Positions 48,096 through 59,188 of a DNA stretch of 64,000 nt are shown here, piece after piece (position 1 is the first letter of the stretch; every line of letters begins with the position of its first letter). The position numbers and the translations under genes were made by a program. Under the pieces are notes generated by a model, which had not been told where the DNA came from, did no database searches, and saw only the letters and a list, made by a program, of their open reading frames with translations. Source of the stretch: Vineibacter terrae (GTDB lineage Bacteria; Pseudomonadota; Alphaproteobacteria; Reyranellales; Reyranellaceae); contig NZ_VDUZ01000045.1 of assembly GCF_008039615.1 (NCBI RefSeq), positions 1-64,000 of the forward strand, read 5' to 3'.

Positions 48096-48212
48096 GGCTT
48101 ACATCCCGATGACAGACGGCATTTCGCGCGAACACATAATGCCGGGGCTGTGGCGGCGCAACCGGCCGTCGAGCTGCATGAACGGGCACGTCACAGGGGG
48201 AGGACAATCGTC

Positions 48213-48599
48213 ATGGCCTTGAAGCGTCATAATCCCAAGGGCGTTGCGCTGATGGGACGCTACAGCCACGCGGTCGAGCTGTCCCCGGGCCAGCGTGTCA
48301 TTTACGCCTCCGGCCAGGTCGGCGTCGATTCCAAGGGCAAGATCGCGGCCGGAATCGAGAAGCAGTGCGACCTGGTGTGGAAGAATATCGGCGCCATCCT
48401 GCGCAGCGCCGGCATGACCTACGGCGACATCGTCAAGATCAACGGCTATCTCACCGATGCACGGTTCATCGGCGCCTACCGCTCCGTGCGCGACAAGTAT
48501 GTCCATGATCCGATGCCGGCATCGACATTGGTGCTGGTGACCGGACTGGCCAGCCCCGACATGCTGGTCGAGGTCGAGGTCGTCGCGGCTCGGACCTGA
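48213..48599 (+). CDS. RidA-family protein
   Basis: A 128-residue YjgF/YER057c/UK114-fold protein, usually a trimeric enamine/imine deaminase. Visible blocks are VIYASGQVGVDSKGKIAAGI, DIVKINGYLTDARF and MPASTLVLVTGLASPDMLVE, but the RidA catalytic Arg in the canonical R-x-C-V-x-V is not retained (TLVLVTGL). It may belong to a Rid subfamily without deaminase activity. GGGGGAGGA precedes ATG 48213. Confidence 0.88.
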   Translation: MALKRHNPKGVALMGRYSHAVELSPGQRVIYASGQVGVDSKGKIAAGIEKQCDLVWKNIGAILRSAGMTYGDIVKINGYLTDARFIGAYRSVRDKYVHDPMPASTLVLVTGLASPDMLVEVEVVAART

Positions 48600-48639
48600 T
48601 ACCTGACACCTTCATCAGTCGTCGCTTGAACGAACATGT

Positions 48640-48659
48640 AAATGAGTATATGCTCATTT
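48640..48659. promoter_or_regulatory. 20-bp palindrome before the putative Ntn hydrolase
   Basis: AAATGAGTAT-ATGCTCATTT matches its own complement at 18 of 20 positions and lies two bases before ATG 48662, in an AT-rich spot. The half-sites TGAGTAT and ATGCTCA are the same words as in nadA operator site 2 but in opposite order. It could be an operator or an RNA hairpin blocking initiation. Confidence 0.45.
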
Positions 48660-48661
48660 GC

Positions 48662-49699
48662 ATGATGCGCACGCTGCACGCCATTCCGGTGATCGACGTC
48701 CGTGACGGTGGGCCGGTGGCACATGCGCTTCGCCGCACGGCGCAGGCGCAAGCGGTGCGAGATGCTTCCCTGGGCTGGCTGCCGGCCGGCCGGTTCCTGG
48801 CGGGTGTCGGCGATCCCCTGGCGCGCTGGTGGCTGCGGCGATCAGGCTCCCCCTATGTCAGCGACATCGATGCCATCGCCGGTGCCGTGCGTGGGCGCGG
48901 CACGTGGCTGCTGCATGGCGCCTATCTGTTCGGCTGCACGGCGCTGGTCGATGGCGGCCGCGATGGGCCGCGCCTGCGCCGCACCTTGGACTGGCCGTTC
49001 CCGGGATTGGGCCGCCTGGCCGAGGTGGCGCACCTGGCAGGGAACGCGGGCGACTTCCTGAGCGTCACGTGGCCCGGGTTCACCGGCGTCCTGACCGCCG
49101 TGGCGCCCGGTCGCTTCGCGGCCGCGATCAACCAGGCGCCGATGCGGCGGCGCACGCGCGCCGCCAGGCTGCGCTGGATCGATTACGCCATCAATCCGGT
49201 CCGCGCGCTGACGCGTTGCCAGGGGCAGCCGCCCGACCACCTGCTGCGTCAGGCCTTCGAGACCTGCGCCACGTTCGATGCCGTCCGGCACCTGCTGCAG
49301 ACGGCGCCGGTGGCGCGTCCCGTGCTGTTCACGCTCATCGGCCTGCGTCCGGGCGAGCACGTGGTGATCGAGCGCGACGAGACGACGGCGCGCACGATCG
49401 AGGGCGAGACGGCGGTGGCCAACGCCTGGCATGCGCCGCGGCGCGGTTGGGAGCCGCGCGTGTGTGGCGTCGGCGCGCCCGAAGAGAACAACCGGCGGCG
49501 CCGTGCGGCGATGGCGGCCTGGGTCGGCCGCGACGACGATGTCTTCGGCTGGGCCCGTCCGCCGGTGATCAACGCCTTCACGCGCCTGACGGTGGAGCTG
49601 TGCGCGGCCAGCGGCACGCTGCGCGCCGCCGGCTGGGAGGCCGACGGGAGCGGCAGCGCCCAGCGCGTGACCGACGTCCTGGCGCTCGGCCGGGGATGA
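48662..49699 (+). CDS. Putative Ntn-type linear amide hydrolase/acyltransferase
   Basis: A protein of about 345 residues. A central block HGAYLFGCTALVDGG (candidate nucleophile Cys92) with RLRRTLDWPFPGLGR, TWPGFTGVLTAVAPGRFAAA and INQAP recalls cysteine Ntn hydrolases of the acid-ceramidase/penicillin acylase-like group, as does a C-terminal NAWHAP. The reaction is not established. No signal peptide or clear ribosome-binding site is seen; TTG 48626 would add 12 residues across a palindrome. It is between ridA and the ECF sigma gene, convergent with the latter. Confidence 0.55.
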   Translation: MMRTLHAIPVIDVRDGGPVAHALRRTAQAQAVRDASLGWLPAGRFLAGVGDPLARWWLRRSGSPYVSDIDAIAGAVRGRGTWLLHGAYLFGCTALVDGGRDGPRLRRTLDWPFPGLGRLAEVAHLAGNAGDFLSVTWPGFTGVLTAVAPGRFAAAINQAPMRRRTRAARLRWIDYAINPVRALTRCQGQPPDHLLRQAFETCATFDAVRHLLQTAPVARPVLFTLIGLRPGEHVVIERDETTARTIEGETAVANAWHAPRRGWEPRVCGVGAPEENNRRRRAAMAAWVGRDDDVFGWARPPVINAFTRLTVELCAASGTLRAAGWEADGSGSAQRVTDVLALGRG

Positions 49700-49743
49700 T
49701 CCCGTTGAGGCCGCCGCGTTCCCGCGGCGCGCCTGGTGGACAC

Positions 49744-51003
49744 CTATGCCAGTCGCCGTCGCAGGAAGCGGCGCTCCGGCTCGCTGCGCGCCAGCTCGAA
49801 AGCGTGGTGGAACGCGGCATGCGCCTCCGCGTTGCGGCCGGCCCGGCGCAGCAGCTCACCACGTGTCGCATGCAGCAAGCGAAAGCCGCGCAGCGCCGGG
49901 TCGTTCTCGAGCTCGGCCAGCGCGCCAAGCCCGGCTTCGGGCCCACTGGCCATTGCCAGCGCCACGACCCGGTTCAGGCGGTGGACCGGCGACGGATTGG
50001 TGTCGACCAGCAGGTCGTAGTAGGCACGGATTGCGTTCCAGTTCGTGCTTTCGAAGCTTGATGCGATCGCGTGCTCGGCGGCAATGCCGGCCAGCAGATG
50101 ATACTCCGACAGAAGCTGGCCGGCGGCTGCCTGCGTTATCGCCGCAAGGCCGCGCGCAATCAGGTCGCGATCCCATAGGGCGCGGTCCTGCTCGGCCAGC
50201 AGCAGCAGGTTGCCGTCGGCATCGGTGCGCGTGGCCAGCCGCGCCGCCTGGAACGCCAGCAGCGCATGCAGGGCCTGCGTTGCCGGCGTGCCGGTGATCG
50301 GGTGCCGCGCCATGCGTTCGGCCAGAGCCAGCATCTCGAGGCATATGTCGGCGCGCACCAGCTGGTCGCCGGCGGATGCGCTCCAGCCCTCGCTGAAGGC
50401 GAGGTAGATCGCGTCGAGCACCGTCGCCAGGCGGGCCGGCAACGCGTCGGGCGCCGGCATGTCCAGCGACAGGCCGTGGGCGCGGATGCGCTTCTTCGCG
50501 CGCACCAGCCACTGCGCCACGGTGGCCGGATCGCGCAGCAGGCCGGCAGCGATCTCGTCGACCGACAGGCCGCAGCCGGTCTTCAGCACCAGCGCCGTGC
50601 GCATGTCGGCCGACAGGTCCGGGTGGGCGCACATGAACAGCAGCCGCAGCTCGTCGTCGACCAGCTCGTCGGCGAAAGACGCATCGGCCGCTGCCGGCGC
50701 CTGCGCCAGGTCCAGCGCCAGCGCCGGCGCGTGCCTGGCCAGGGCGGCATCACGGCGCAGCGCATCGATGGTCAGGCGCCGCGCCACGGCATGCAGCCAC
50801 GCCACCGGATCGTCGGGGATGCCGCGGAAGGGCCACACGCGCAGCGCCCGCGCCAGGGTCTCCTGGGCGATGTCCTCGGCGAGGCCGAGATGGCCCGGCC
50901 CCAGGTGGCGCGCCATCGTCGCGGTCAGGCGCCCGGCCTCGCGCCGGAACAGCCGCTCGACAAGGCCGGGCACGTCGCGGCTGGTGTCCGCGGCCGGGTC
51001 CAT
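49744..51003 (-). CDS. ECF-type RNA polymerase sigma factor (DUF6596/ECF42-like)
   Basis: A 419-residue extracytoplasmic-function sigma factor. Region 2 is at about residues 15-80 (AEDIAQETLARALRVWPFRG), region 4 at about 115-180 (VLKTGCGLSVDEIAAGLLRD, VAQWLVRAKKRIR), followed by a long C-terminal domain with TPR-like helices (DAIYLAFSEGW, HRLNRVVALAMASG, FRLLHATRGELLRRAGRNAE). This architecture and the DGPF-motif gene directly upstream mark the ECF42 group, in which the C-terminal extension regulates activity in place of an anti-sigma factor. Confidence 0.92.
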   Translation of the reverse strand: MDPAADTSRDVPGLVERLFRREAGRLTATMARHLGPGHLGLAEDIAQETLARALRVWPFRGIPDDPVAWLHAVARRLTIDALRRDAALARHAPALALDLAQAPAAADASFADELVDDELRLLFMCAHPDLSADMRTALVLKTGCGLSVDEIAAGLLRDPATVAQWLVRAKKRIRAHGLSLDMPAPDALPARLATVLDAIYLAFSEGWSASAGDQLVRADICLEMLALAERMARHPITGTPATQALHALLAFQAARLATRTDADGNLLLLAEQDRALWDRDLIARGLAAITQAAAGQLLSEYHLLAGIAAEHAIASSFESTNWNAIRAYYDLLVDTNPSPVHRLNRVVALAMASGPEAGLGALAELENDPALRGFRLLHATRGELLRRAGRNAEAHAAFHHAFELARSEPERRFLRRRLA

Positions 51004-51009
51004 GACGCC

Positions 51010-51366
51010 TTACATCTCCTGGATCTGCCGCACCTCGATGGTGCCGCTGGCGCCGGGGCGCACATGCGGGCAGGTGCCGGCGATCGCCACGGCCGCGGCA
51101 TAGTCCGCGGCCTCGATCAGGAAGTAGCCGCCGATCACTTCCTTGGTCTCGGTGTAGGGGCCGTCCTTGAGCACGACACCGCTGCCGTTGTGCCGCACGA
51201 TCTTGCCGGCGTCGTCCATCAGCTTGTTGCTGTTGTGGAGCTGGTTGCGCGCGCGCAGCCCCTCCGCCCAGGCCCGGTACTCGCCGATGATGCGCTGGAT
51301 CTCGGCCGGTGACAGGCTGCTGAAATCGCCCGGGTTGTCACGCAGCAGCAGCAGAAACTTGGCCAT
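51010..51366 (-). CDS. YCII-related (DGPF-domain) protein
   Basis: A 118-residue YciI-like protein starting MAKFLLLLRDNPGDFSSLSP and carrying the DGPF-type motif LKDGPYTETKEVIGGYFLIE. Such proteins are almost always next to ECF42 sigma factors and are thought to be part of the same response. Six bases separate its stop from the sigma factor start. ATG 51366 is preferred to the longer in-frame start at 51495. Confidence 0.9.
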   Translation of the reverse strand: MAKFLLLLRDNPGDFSSLSPAEIQRIIGEYRAWAEGLRARNQLHNSNKLMDDAGKIVRHNGSGVVLKDGPYTETKEVIGGYFLIEAADYAAAVAIAGTCPHVRPGASGTIEVRQIQEM

Positions 51367-51490
51367 GTCGCCCTCCACTTGTGCGATGCGGCCGCGCCCG
51401 ATCGGGGCGACCATAGCATGGACGGCGCAGCATCCGCGGAATCGACAGGGCTCGCCAGCGCCGGTTGTCGGCGGCCGGCGATTCGTGACC

Positions 51491-51575
51491 GTCATCCCGA
51501 GCGCAGCGAGGGATCTCCCGCAAATGGCGCACAGTGCGTCGCTCGCGGGAGATCCCTCGCTGCGCTCGGGATGAC
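51491..51575. repeat. 31-bp inverted repeat, ATCCCGAGCG family
   Basis: Arms 51491-51521 and 51545-51575 are perfect complements over 31 bases with a 23-base loop. The unit GTCATCCCGAGCGCAGCGAG recurs at 59042-59126 and, shortened, at 26738-26764. It lies upstream of the YCII gene and downstream of uvrA. Confidence 0.85.
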
Positions 51576-51680
51576 GGGTGTATCAGCGGCCAGCGATTCC
51601 AGGTACGCCCAACTTTCTGGGCGTCAGGCCATGCGCGGCCTCGGCATGGGCCGCCGCCAACGGCACGATGTCAAGCCGGC

Positions 51681-54572
<2,892 letters not shown>

Positions 54573-54646
54573 GGGCGGTGGGATGGCTGGGCTGACGCTG
54601 AGGGCCGGCAATTATGGGTAAGCAGCGGCCGTGCCGCCACTGCTGT

Positions 54647-54661
54647 GTTCAGGTTTTGTAT
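54647..54661. promoter_or_regulatory. LexA-like box upstream of uvrA (imperfect)
   Basis: GTTC-N7-GTAT matches the alphaproteobacterial LexA consensus GTTC-N7-GTTC at six of eight fixed positions, 75-89 bases before uvrA. SOS control of uvrA makes this plausible, but the match is imperfect. Confidence 0.3.
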
Positions 54662-54692
54662 CCACAGTACCAATCCTGACTGACAGAATCTG

Positions 54693-55085
54693 TCAGGAGG
54701 GGGCCATTCGTTGACGGAACCATGACGCCAGCGCCTCCTCGTCCATTCGTCCGGCGGCCAGGTCCACGAACGCCAGCACAACCTCGGCCTCGGCCGCCTC
54801 GACGCCCAAGCCATTGCGGAGCAGGAATGTGGCGGCGGCGACGAAGGCCGTGCGCTTGTTGCCGTCGACGAACGGGTGGTTCCGCGCCAGTCCATAGGCG
54901 TAGGCTCCCGCCAGCGCCGCTGCGTCGGGTGAGCCGTAGGCGGCAAGGTTCACAGGCCGTGCCAGCGCTGACTCCGGCAAGGCAGCATCGCGCACGCCGG
55001 TGCCCCCGCCATGCTCGGCGACCTGCTCGGCGTGAATGGCCAGGATCGATCGGACGCTCAGCCATCGCCATGCCGCCTGCGTCAC
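54693..55085 (-). CDS. doc: Doc-type death-on-curing toxin (Fic fold)
   Basis: A 130-residue Fic/Doc protein with the catalytic loop NHPFVDGNKRTAF (His70), matching HxFx(D/N)GNKR. Doc toxins phosphorylate EF-Tu and stop translation. The N-terminus AIHAEQVAEHGGGTGVRDAA and ALPESALARPVN are typical. The start is GTG 55085, overlapping the antitoxin TGA (GTGA), so translation is coupled. A perfect inverted repeat CTGACAG-AAT-CTGTCAG (54680-54696) overlaps its stop codon and may end the transcript. Confidence 0.92.
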   Translation of the reverse strand: MTQAAWRWLSVRSILAIHAEQVAEHGGGTGVRDAALPESALARPVNLAAYGSPDAAALAGAYAYGLARNHPFVDGNKRTAFVAAATFLLRNGLGVEAAEAEVVLAFVDLAAGRMDEEALASWFRQRMAPS

Positions 55086-55306
55086 TTCGCCAGCTCGCGC
55101 AGGGCGTTGCGGTAGCGCCGCATGACCTTGCGCGCGGCGGCCATATCGGCCTCGAAGTCCGTGTCGTAGGGGGAGAGCTCGATGCCGTTGGGCGTTTCCG
55201 TGATGCACAGCGTGTCGCCCTTGGCCACGCGCAGGCGTGCCAGCGCCTCCTTGGGCAGCACCACGCCGACCGAATTCCCGACCGTCGTCACCTTGACCTT
55301 GAGCAT
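55082..55306 (-). CDS. AbrB/MazE-family antitoxin
   Basis: A 74-residue protein with an N-terminal swapped-hairpin AbrB DNA-binding domain (KVKVTTVGNSVGVVLPKEAL, ARLRVAKGDTL) and a short C-terminal toxin-neutralising tail rich in charged residues. It pairs with the overlapping doc gene. GGAGGG precedes the ATG. It probably autoregulates through the direct repeats upstream. Confidence 0.9.
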   Translation of the reverse strand: MLKVKVTTVGNSVGVVLPKEALARLRVAKGDTLCITETPNGIELSPYDTDFEADMAAARKVMRRYRNALRELAK

Positions 55307-55320
55307 TCGACCCTCCGGAG

Positions 55321-55342
55321 CATTATAACATTCATTATAACG
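55321..55342 (-). promoter_or_regulatory. Direct repeats with TATAAT boxes before the toxin-antitoxin operon
   Basis: CATTATAAC occurs twice (55321-55329 and 55333-55341), 12 bases apart. On the minus strand each copy contains a perfect TATAAT. The pair sits just upstream of the antitoxin ribosome-binding site and is a good candidate for promoter plus AbrB-type operator. No convincing -35 box was seen. Confidence 0.55.
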
Positions 55343-55363
55343 CTTTGGGTGTCGGGGAAAATA

Positions 55364-56620
55364 TCATCCGGCGGTCTGGGCGGCGGCGACCCGGGCCGTG
55401 GGCCGGTCGTCCATCAGCAGCTGCGCCGTGCCGGCGATCAGGCCGATCAGCACCGCCACCTTCCAGGCCAGGTCGTAGGAGCCCAGCAGGTCGAAGATGT
55501 AGCCACCGCCCCAGGCGCCGAGGAACGATCCGGTCTGGTGGCTGAGGAAGGCGACGCCGGTGAGCGTCGAGAGGTAGCGCAGGCCGAAGATCTGGGCCAC
55601 CAGTCCGTTGACCAGCGGGATGACGCCCAGCCACAGCAGGCCCATGGCGGCGGCGAACAGCAGGGTGCTGACCGGCGTCGGCGGGAACATGAAATAGCTC
55701 GCCAGCGCCAGCGACCGCAGCAGATAGAGCGTGCCCAGCAGCAGGCGCTTGGGGTAGCGGTCGCCCAGCCAGCCGAAGCCCCAGGAGCTGATGATGTTGA
55801 AGCCGCCGATCAGCGCCAGCGCCCAGGCGCCGTAGGCCGGGTCCATGCCGCAGCTCGCGAGATAGGTCGGCAGGTGCGTGGTCAGGAACACCAGCTGCAG
55901 GCCGCAGACGAAATAGGCGCAGGCCATCACGACATAGCCGGGATGACGACCGGCCTCGGCCAGCGCGCCGCCGAACGTCAGGTCGCGGTCGCGGGCCGTG
56001 CTGTTGGGCAGCTTGTCGGCGCGGCTGCCGATAAGGGCCGCAGGGATCATCACCAGGGCCAGCGCCACGAAGGCGAAGAGGCCGACGCGCCAGCCATCGG
56101 CCTTCAGCAGGAACTGGGCCAGCGGCGCGGTGAGCAGGGCGCCGAGGGAGCCGGCCGCCGAGACGATGCCGAAAGCGAGCGTGCGGCGTGAGGGCACCAC
56201 CACGCGGGCGGCGATGTTGGCGGTGATGCCCGACGATGTGCAGGATAGCGCCGCGCCGATCAGCACGCCGGCGCCGAGCACGATCATCGTCGCGTTCTGC
56301 GCCGTCGCCGTGAGCCACAGGCCGGCGATGTACATGATGCTGCCGGCGAGCGAGACCCAGCGCGTGCCGTAGCGATCGGCCAGCGCGCCCACGAAGGGCT
56401 GGGTGACGCCCCACGCCACCTGCTGGATCGAGACGGCAAGCGCGAAGTCGGACACGGCGATGCCCAGGCCCTGCGACGCCGGCGTCTGGAACAGGCCCAG
56501 GCTCTGCCGCATGCCCATGGCCAGCGTCATCATCAGGGCCGCGCCGCCCAGGATCAGGTCGGCTTCGCGCCGGCTGACCTGAGGGCTGTGGTAGGAGCCG
56601 GCGGTTGCCGTGAGGGACAT
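55364..56620 (-). CDS. MFS transporter (first of two paralogues)
   Basis: A 418-residue major facilitator with about 12 hydrophobic segments. Family features are MGMRQSLGLFQTPASQGLG near the N-terminus and the loop 2-3 motif GALADRYGTRWVSLAG. It resembles oxalate/formate-antiporter-like (OFA) carriers; the substrate is unknown. It is clearly paralogous to the next transporter, with shared segments such as MGLLWLGVIPLVNGLV and FLSHQTGSFLGAWGGGYIFD. ATG 56620 matches the paralogue start; ATG 56683 is an alternative. It is on the same strand as the toxin-antitoxin operon, upstream of it. Confidence 0.9.
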   Translation of the reverse strand: MSLTATAGSYHSPQVSRREADLILGGAALMMTLAMGMRQSLGLFQTPASQGLGIAVSDFALAVSIQQVAWGVTQPFVGALADRYGTRWVSLAGSIMYIAGLWLTATAQNATMIVLGAGVLIGAALSCTSSGITANIAARVVVPSRRTLAFGIVSAAGSLGALLTAPLAQFLLKADGWRVGLFAFVALALVMIPAALIGSRADKLPNSTARDRDLTFGGALAEAGRHPGYVVMACAYFVCGLQLVFLTTHLPTYLASCGMDPAYGAWALALIGGFNIISSWGFGWLGDRYPKRLLLGTLYLLRSLALASYFMFPPTPVSTLLFAAAMGLLWLGVIPLVNGLVAQIFGLRYLSTLTGVAFLSHQTGSFLGAWGGGYIFDLLGSYDLAWKVAVLIGLIAGTAQLLMDDRPTARVAAAQTAG

Positions 56621-56825
56621 GGGCAGGGCTCGTGCGCGCTCGAAATGAGCGCGAACTATAGGACCTGCCTGCGGCCGCGACATGGTGCAAAAAATCCGGG
56701 CAGCGATGCGCTGCGGATCGGCCGATAATACAACTTATGATAGATAGATTTTTATCTAAATTCTAATAAAAGTAGATGTCACGCCAGACTTTGGCGGAGC
56801 ACTGATGAGCGTCAAAGCCACCTTA

Positions 56826-56900
56826 TGTCAGGCGGCTCCGGATTTTGCCGATCCCGCACCGCTGCCTGGTGCGGATCGGCGTTCCGGCCACCGCCTGACA
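56826..56900. repeat. Nested inverted repeat between the MFS genes
   Basis: Outer arms TGTCAGGCGG (56826-56835) and CCGCCTGACA (56891-56900) are perfect complements. Inside, GCCGATCCCGCACC pairs with GGTGCGGATCGGC with one bulge. It begins just after the stop of the second transporter, so it may act as its transcript end, though no T-tract follows on that strand. Confidence 0.6.
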
Positions 56901-56909
56901 CTTTTTCGG

Positions 56910-58148
56910 CTATGCCGCCTGCGCCGCGACACGCGCGGTGGGGCGGTCGTTCATCAGCAGCTGCGCGGTGCCCGCGATCAGGCCGATCAGCACCGCAACC
57001 TGCCAGGCGCGGTCGTAGGTGCCCAGCAGGTCATAGATCAGGCCGCCGCCCCAGGCGCCGAGGAACGATCCGACCTGGTGGCTGAAGAAGGCAATGCCGG
57101 TCAGCGTCGACAGGAAGCGGATGCCGAAGATCTCGGTCACCAGGCCGTTGACCAGCGGGATGACGCCCAGCCACAGCAGGCCCATGGCGGCGGCGAACAC
57201 CAGCGTGCTGGCCTGGGTCACCGGCAGCGAGAAATAGCTCGCGATGAACAGCGAGCGCAGCACGTAGATCAGGCCCAGCAGCAGGCGCTTGGGATAGCGG
57301 TCGCCCAGCCAGCCGAAGAGCCACGAGCCCATCACGTTGAAGGCGCCGATCACCGCCAGCGCCTGCGCGCCGACCATCGGGTCAAGCCCGCAATTGGCAA
57401 GGAAGGTGGGCAGGTGCGACGTGATGAACACCAGCTGCAGGCCGCAGACGAAGAAGGCCAGCGCCATGACGACGTAGCCGTTGTGCCGCCAGGCCTCCTC
57501 GAGCGCACGGCCCAGGGTCAGGTCCTTGTCGCGCGATGTCGCGTTGGGCAGGCGATCGGCGCGGCCGCCGATGAACGCCGCCGGCAGCATCACCGCGGCC
57601 ATGCCGATGAAGCCGGCCAGCGCCAGGCGCCAGCCGTGATGCTGCATCAAGGTCTGCGCGAAGGGCGATGCCACGAACGTGCCGATCGACCCGGCGGCGG
57701 AAACCAGCCCGAACGCCAGGCTGCGGCGCGTCGGCACGACCACGCGGGCGGCGATGTTGGCGGCGATGCTCGACGTGGTGCAGGAAAGCGCGATGCCCAC
57801 CAGCAGGCCGGCGCCCAGGGTGATGGCGAGCGCATCCGTGGCGCCGGCCGTGAGCGCCAGTCCGGCGACGTAGAGCAGGCAGCCGCTCGACGCGATCCAG
57901 CGCGCGCCGTAGCGATCGACCAGGGCGCCCACGAAAGGCTGTGTGATGCCCCAGACGATGTTCTGCACGGCGATGGCGAACTGGAAATCGGCCGCCGTGA
58001 TGCCAAGCTCGTGCATCACCGACGGCTGGAACAGGCCCAGGCTCTGGCGCATGCCCATCGCCAGGCTGAGCATGACGGCGGCGCCGCCGAGGATCGAGAG
58101 GCTCTGCGCGCGGCTGAGCGCCGCGGTGTGGAACGATGGGGCGGTCAT
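56910..58148 (-). CDS. MFS transporter (second of two paralogues)
   Basis: A 412-residue 12-helix major facilitator. SILGGAAVMLSLAMGMRQSL, GALVDRYGARWIASSG and MGLLWLGVIPLVNGLVTEIF parallel the neighbour at nearly the same residue positions, indicating tandem duplication. A C-terminal GTAQLLMNDRPTARVA is also shared. Substrate unknown; family relatives move organic anions. ATG 58148 aligns with the paralogue; ATG 58157 and 58211 are longer options. Confidence 0.9.
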   Translation of the reverse strand: MTAPSFHTAALSRAQSLSILGGAAVMLSLAMGMRQSLGLFQPSVMHELGITAADFQFAIAVQNIVWGITQPFVGALVDRYGARWIASSGCLLYVAGLALTAGATDALAITLGAGLLVGIALSCTTSSIAANIAARVVVPTRRSLAFGLVSAAGSIGTFVASPFAQTLMQHHGWRLALAGFIGMAAVMLPAAFIGGRADRLPNATSRDKDLTLGRALEEAWRHNGYVVMALAFFVCGLQLVFITSHLPTFLANCGLDPMVGAQALAVIGAFNVMGSWLFGWLGDRYPKRLLLGLIYVLRSLFIASYFSLPVTQASTLVFAAAMGLLWLGVIPLVNGLVTEIFGIRFLSTLTGIAFFSHQVGSFLGAWGGGLIYDLLGTYDRAWQVAVLIGLIAGTAQLLMNDRPTARVAAQAA

Positions 58149-58479
58149 GGATCGCATGGATGGAACGGGATGTGGCCGGCACACTACGCATCCCGCGGGC
58201 CGCTCAGGCATGCAAATGCCTCACATCCACATGAAAACCGCGCAACCGAAACGGCGCGGCGTGATCGCGCTCGCCATCCGTGCCTGCTGCGCGCGATGTG
58301 CGCGACGATGATCGTGATGAACAATCGTCCCCTGGCGATATTCCGGCGCGGTCGGCAGGCGGCGAGGCCGGCGGGTCGTCCCACAAATCGGTGGTTGCCC
58401 ACAGGGCGGGTGCGCTAGGGTCGCCGCCGTGAGGTAGGAGCGGTCATTGCCGCTCCGGGAAAGCTGAAAGGAGCGTCCC
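58149..58479. other. Intergenic region between MFS and ssb (331 bases)
   Basis: No gene is seen. It holds the divergent promoters of the transporter and ssb, not identifiable by consensus. A hairpin GGAGCGG-TCATTG-CCGCTCC (58437-58456) lies in the ssb leader and AAAGGAG, seven bases before ATG 58480, is the ssb ribosome-binding site. Confidence 0.6.
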
Positions 58480-58998
58480 ATGGCCGGCAGCGTCAACAAG
58501 GTCATCCTGGTCGGAAATCTCGGCCGCGATCCCGAAATCAGGAACATGCCGAGCGGCGGGATGGTCGTGAACATGTCGGTCGCGACGTCCGAGAACTGGC
58601 GCGACAAGGCGACCGGCGAGCGCAAGGAGCGCACCGAGTGGCACCGGGTCGTGATCTTCAACGACAAGATCGGCGAGATAGCGCAGAAATATTTGCGCAA
58701 GGGCTCCAAGGTCTATGTTGAAGGGCAGCTTGCCACCCGCAAATGGACCGACAAGGACAACCAGGAGCGCTATACGACCGAGGTCGTGATCCCGCGTTTT
58801 GGTGGCACGCTCACCTTGCTCGACAGTCGCGGCGGTGATGCCGGCGGCGGCGGTGGTGGTGGCGACGACTACGGCGGCTATGGCGGCAACGGCAACGGCG
58901 GATCGGGCGGCATGAGCGGTGGCGGCGGTGGTGGCGGTGGCCGCGCGGCGCCGCGCGGCGGCGCCAGAAACGACCTCGACGACGACGTGCCGTTCTAG
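58480..58998 (+). CDS. ssb: Single-stranded DNA-binding protein
   Basis: A 172-residue SSB. The OB-fold (residues 1-110) starts [20 protein letters not shown] and includes [20 protein letters not shown] and [21 protein letters not shown] glycine-rich linker leads to the acidic tail DDDVPF, which binds partner repair proteins. It acts in replication, recombination and repair. Confidence 0.97.
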   Translation: MAGSVNKVILVGNLGRDPEIRNMPSGGMVVNMSVATSENWRDKATGERKERTEWHRVVIFNDKIGEIAQKYLRKGSKVYVEGQLATRKWTDKDNQERYTTEVVIPRFGGTLTLLDSRGGDAGGGGGGGDDYGGYGGNGNGGSGGMSGGGGGGGGRAAPRGGARNDLDDDVPF

Positions 58999-59041
58999 TC
59001 GTCCCCGACATGGCGGCCAAGCAATTGCCGACGCGCCATTT

Positions 59042-59126
59042 GTCATCCCGAGCGTAGCGAGGGATCTCCCGCGAATAGCGCACCGCGCGTCCTGCGCAGG
59101 AGATCCCTCGCTACGCTCGGGATGAC
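59042..59126. repeat. 28-bp inverted repeat, ATCCCGAGCG family
   Basis: Arms 59042-59069 and 59099-59126 are perfect complements over 28 bases. It differs from the 51491 copy by compensating changes (GCGTAGC paired with GCTACGC), so the stem is preserved. It follows ssb and may terminate it. Confidence 0.85.
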
Positions 59127-59188
59127 GGGTGTGCCAGCGACCAGCAATGCCGGGCAGCGCTCGTGATGACGATCCTGACTTTCGAGTC

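Noticed and set aside
51491-51575. Repeats considered as CRISPR units
   Set aside because: They are isolated inverted repeats kilobases apart, not regularly spaced direct repeats with spacers.
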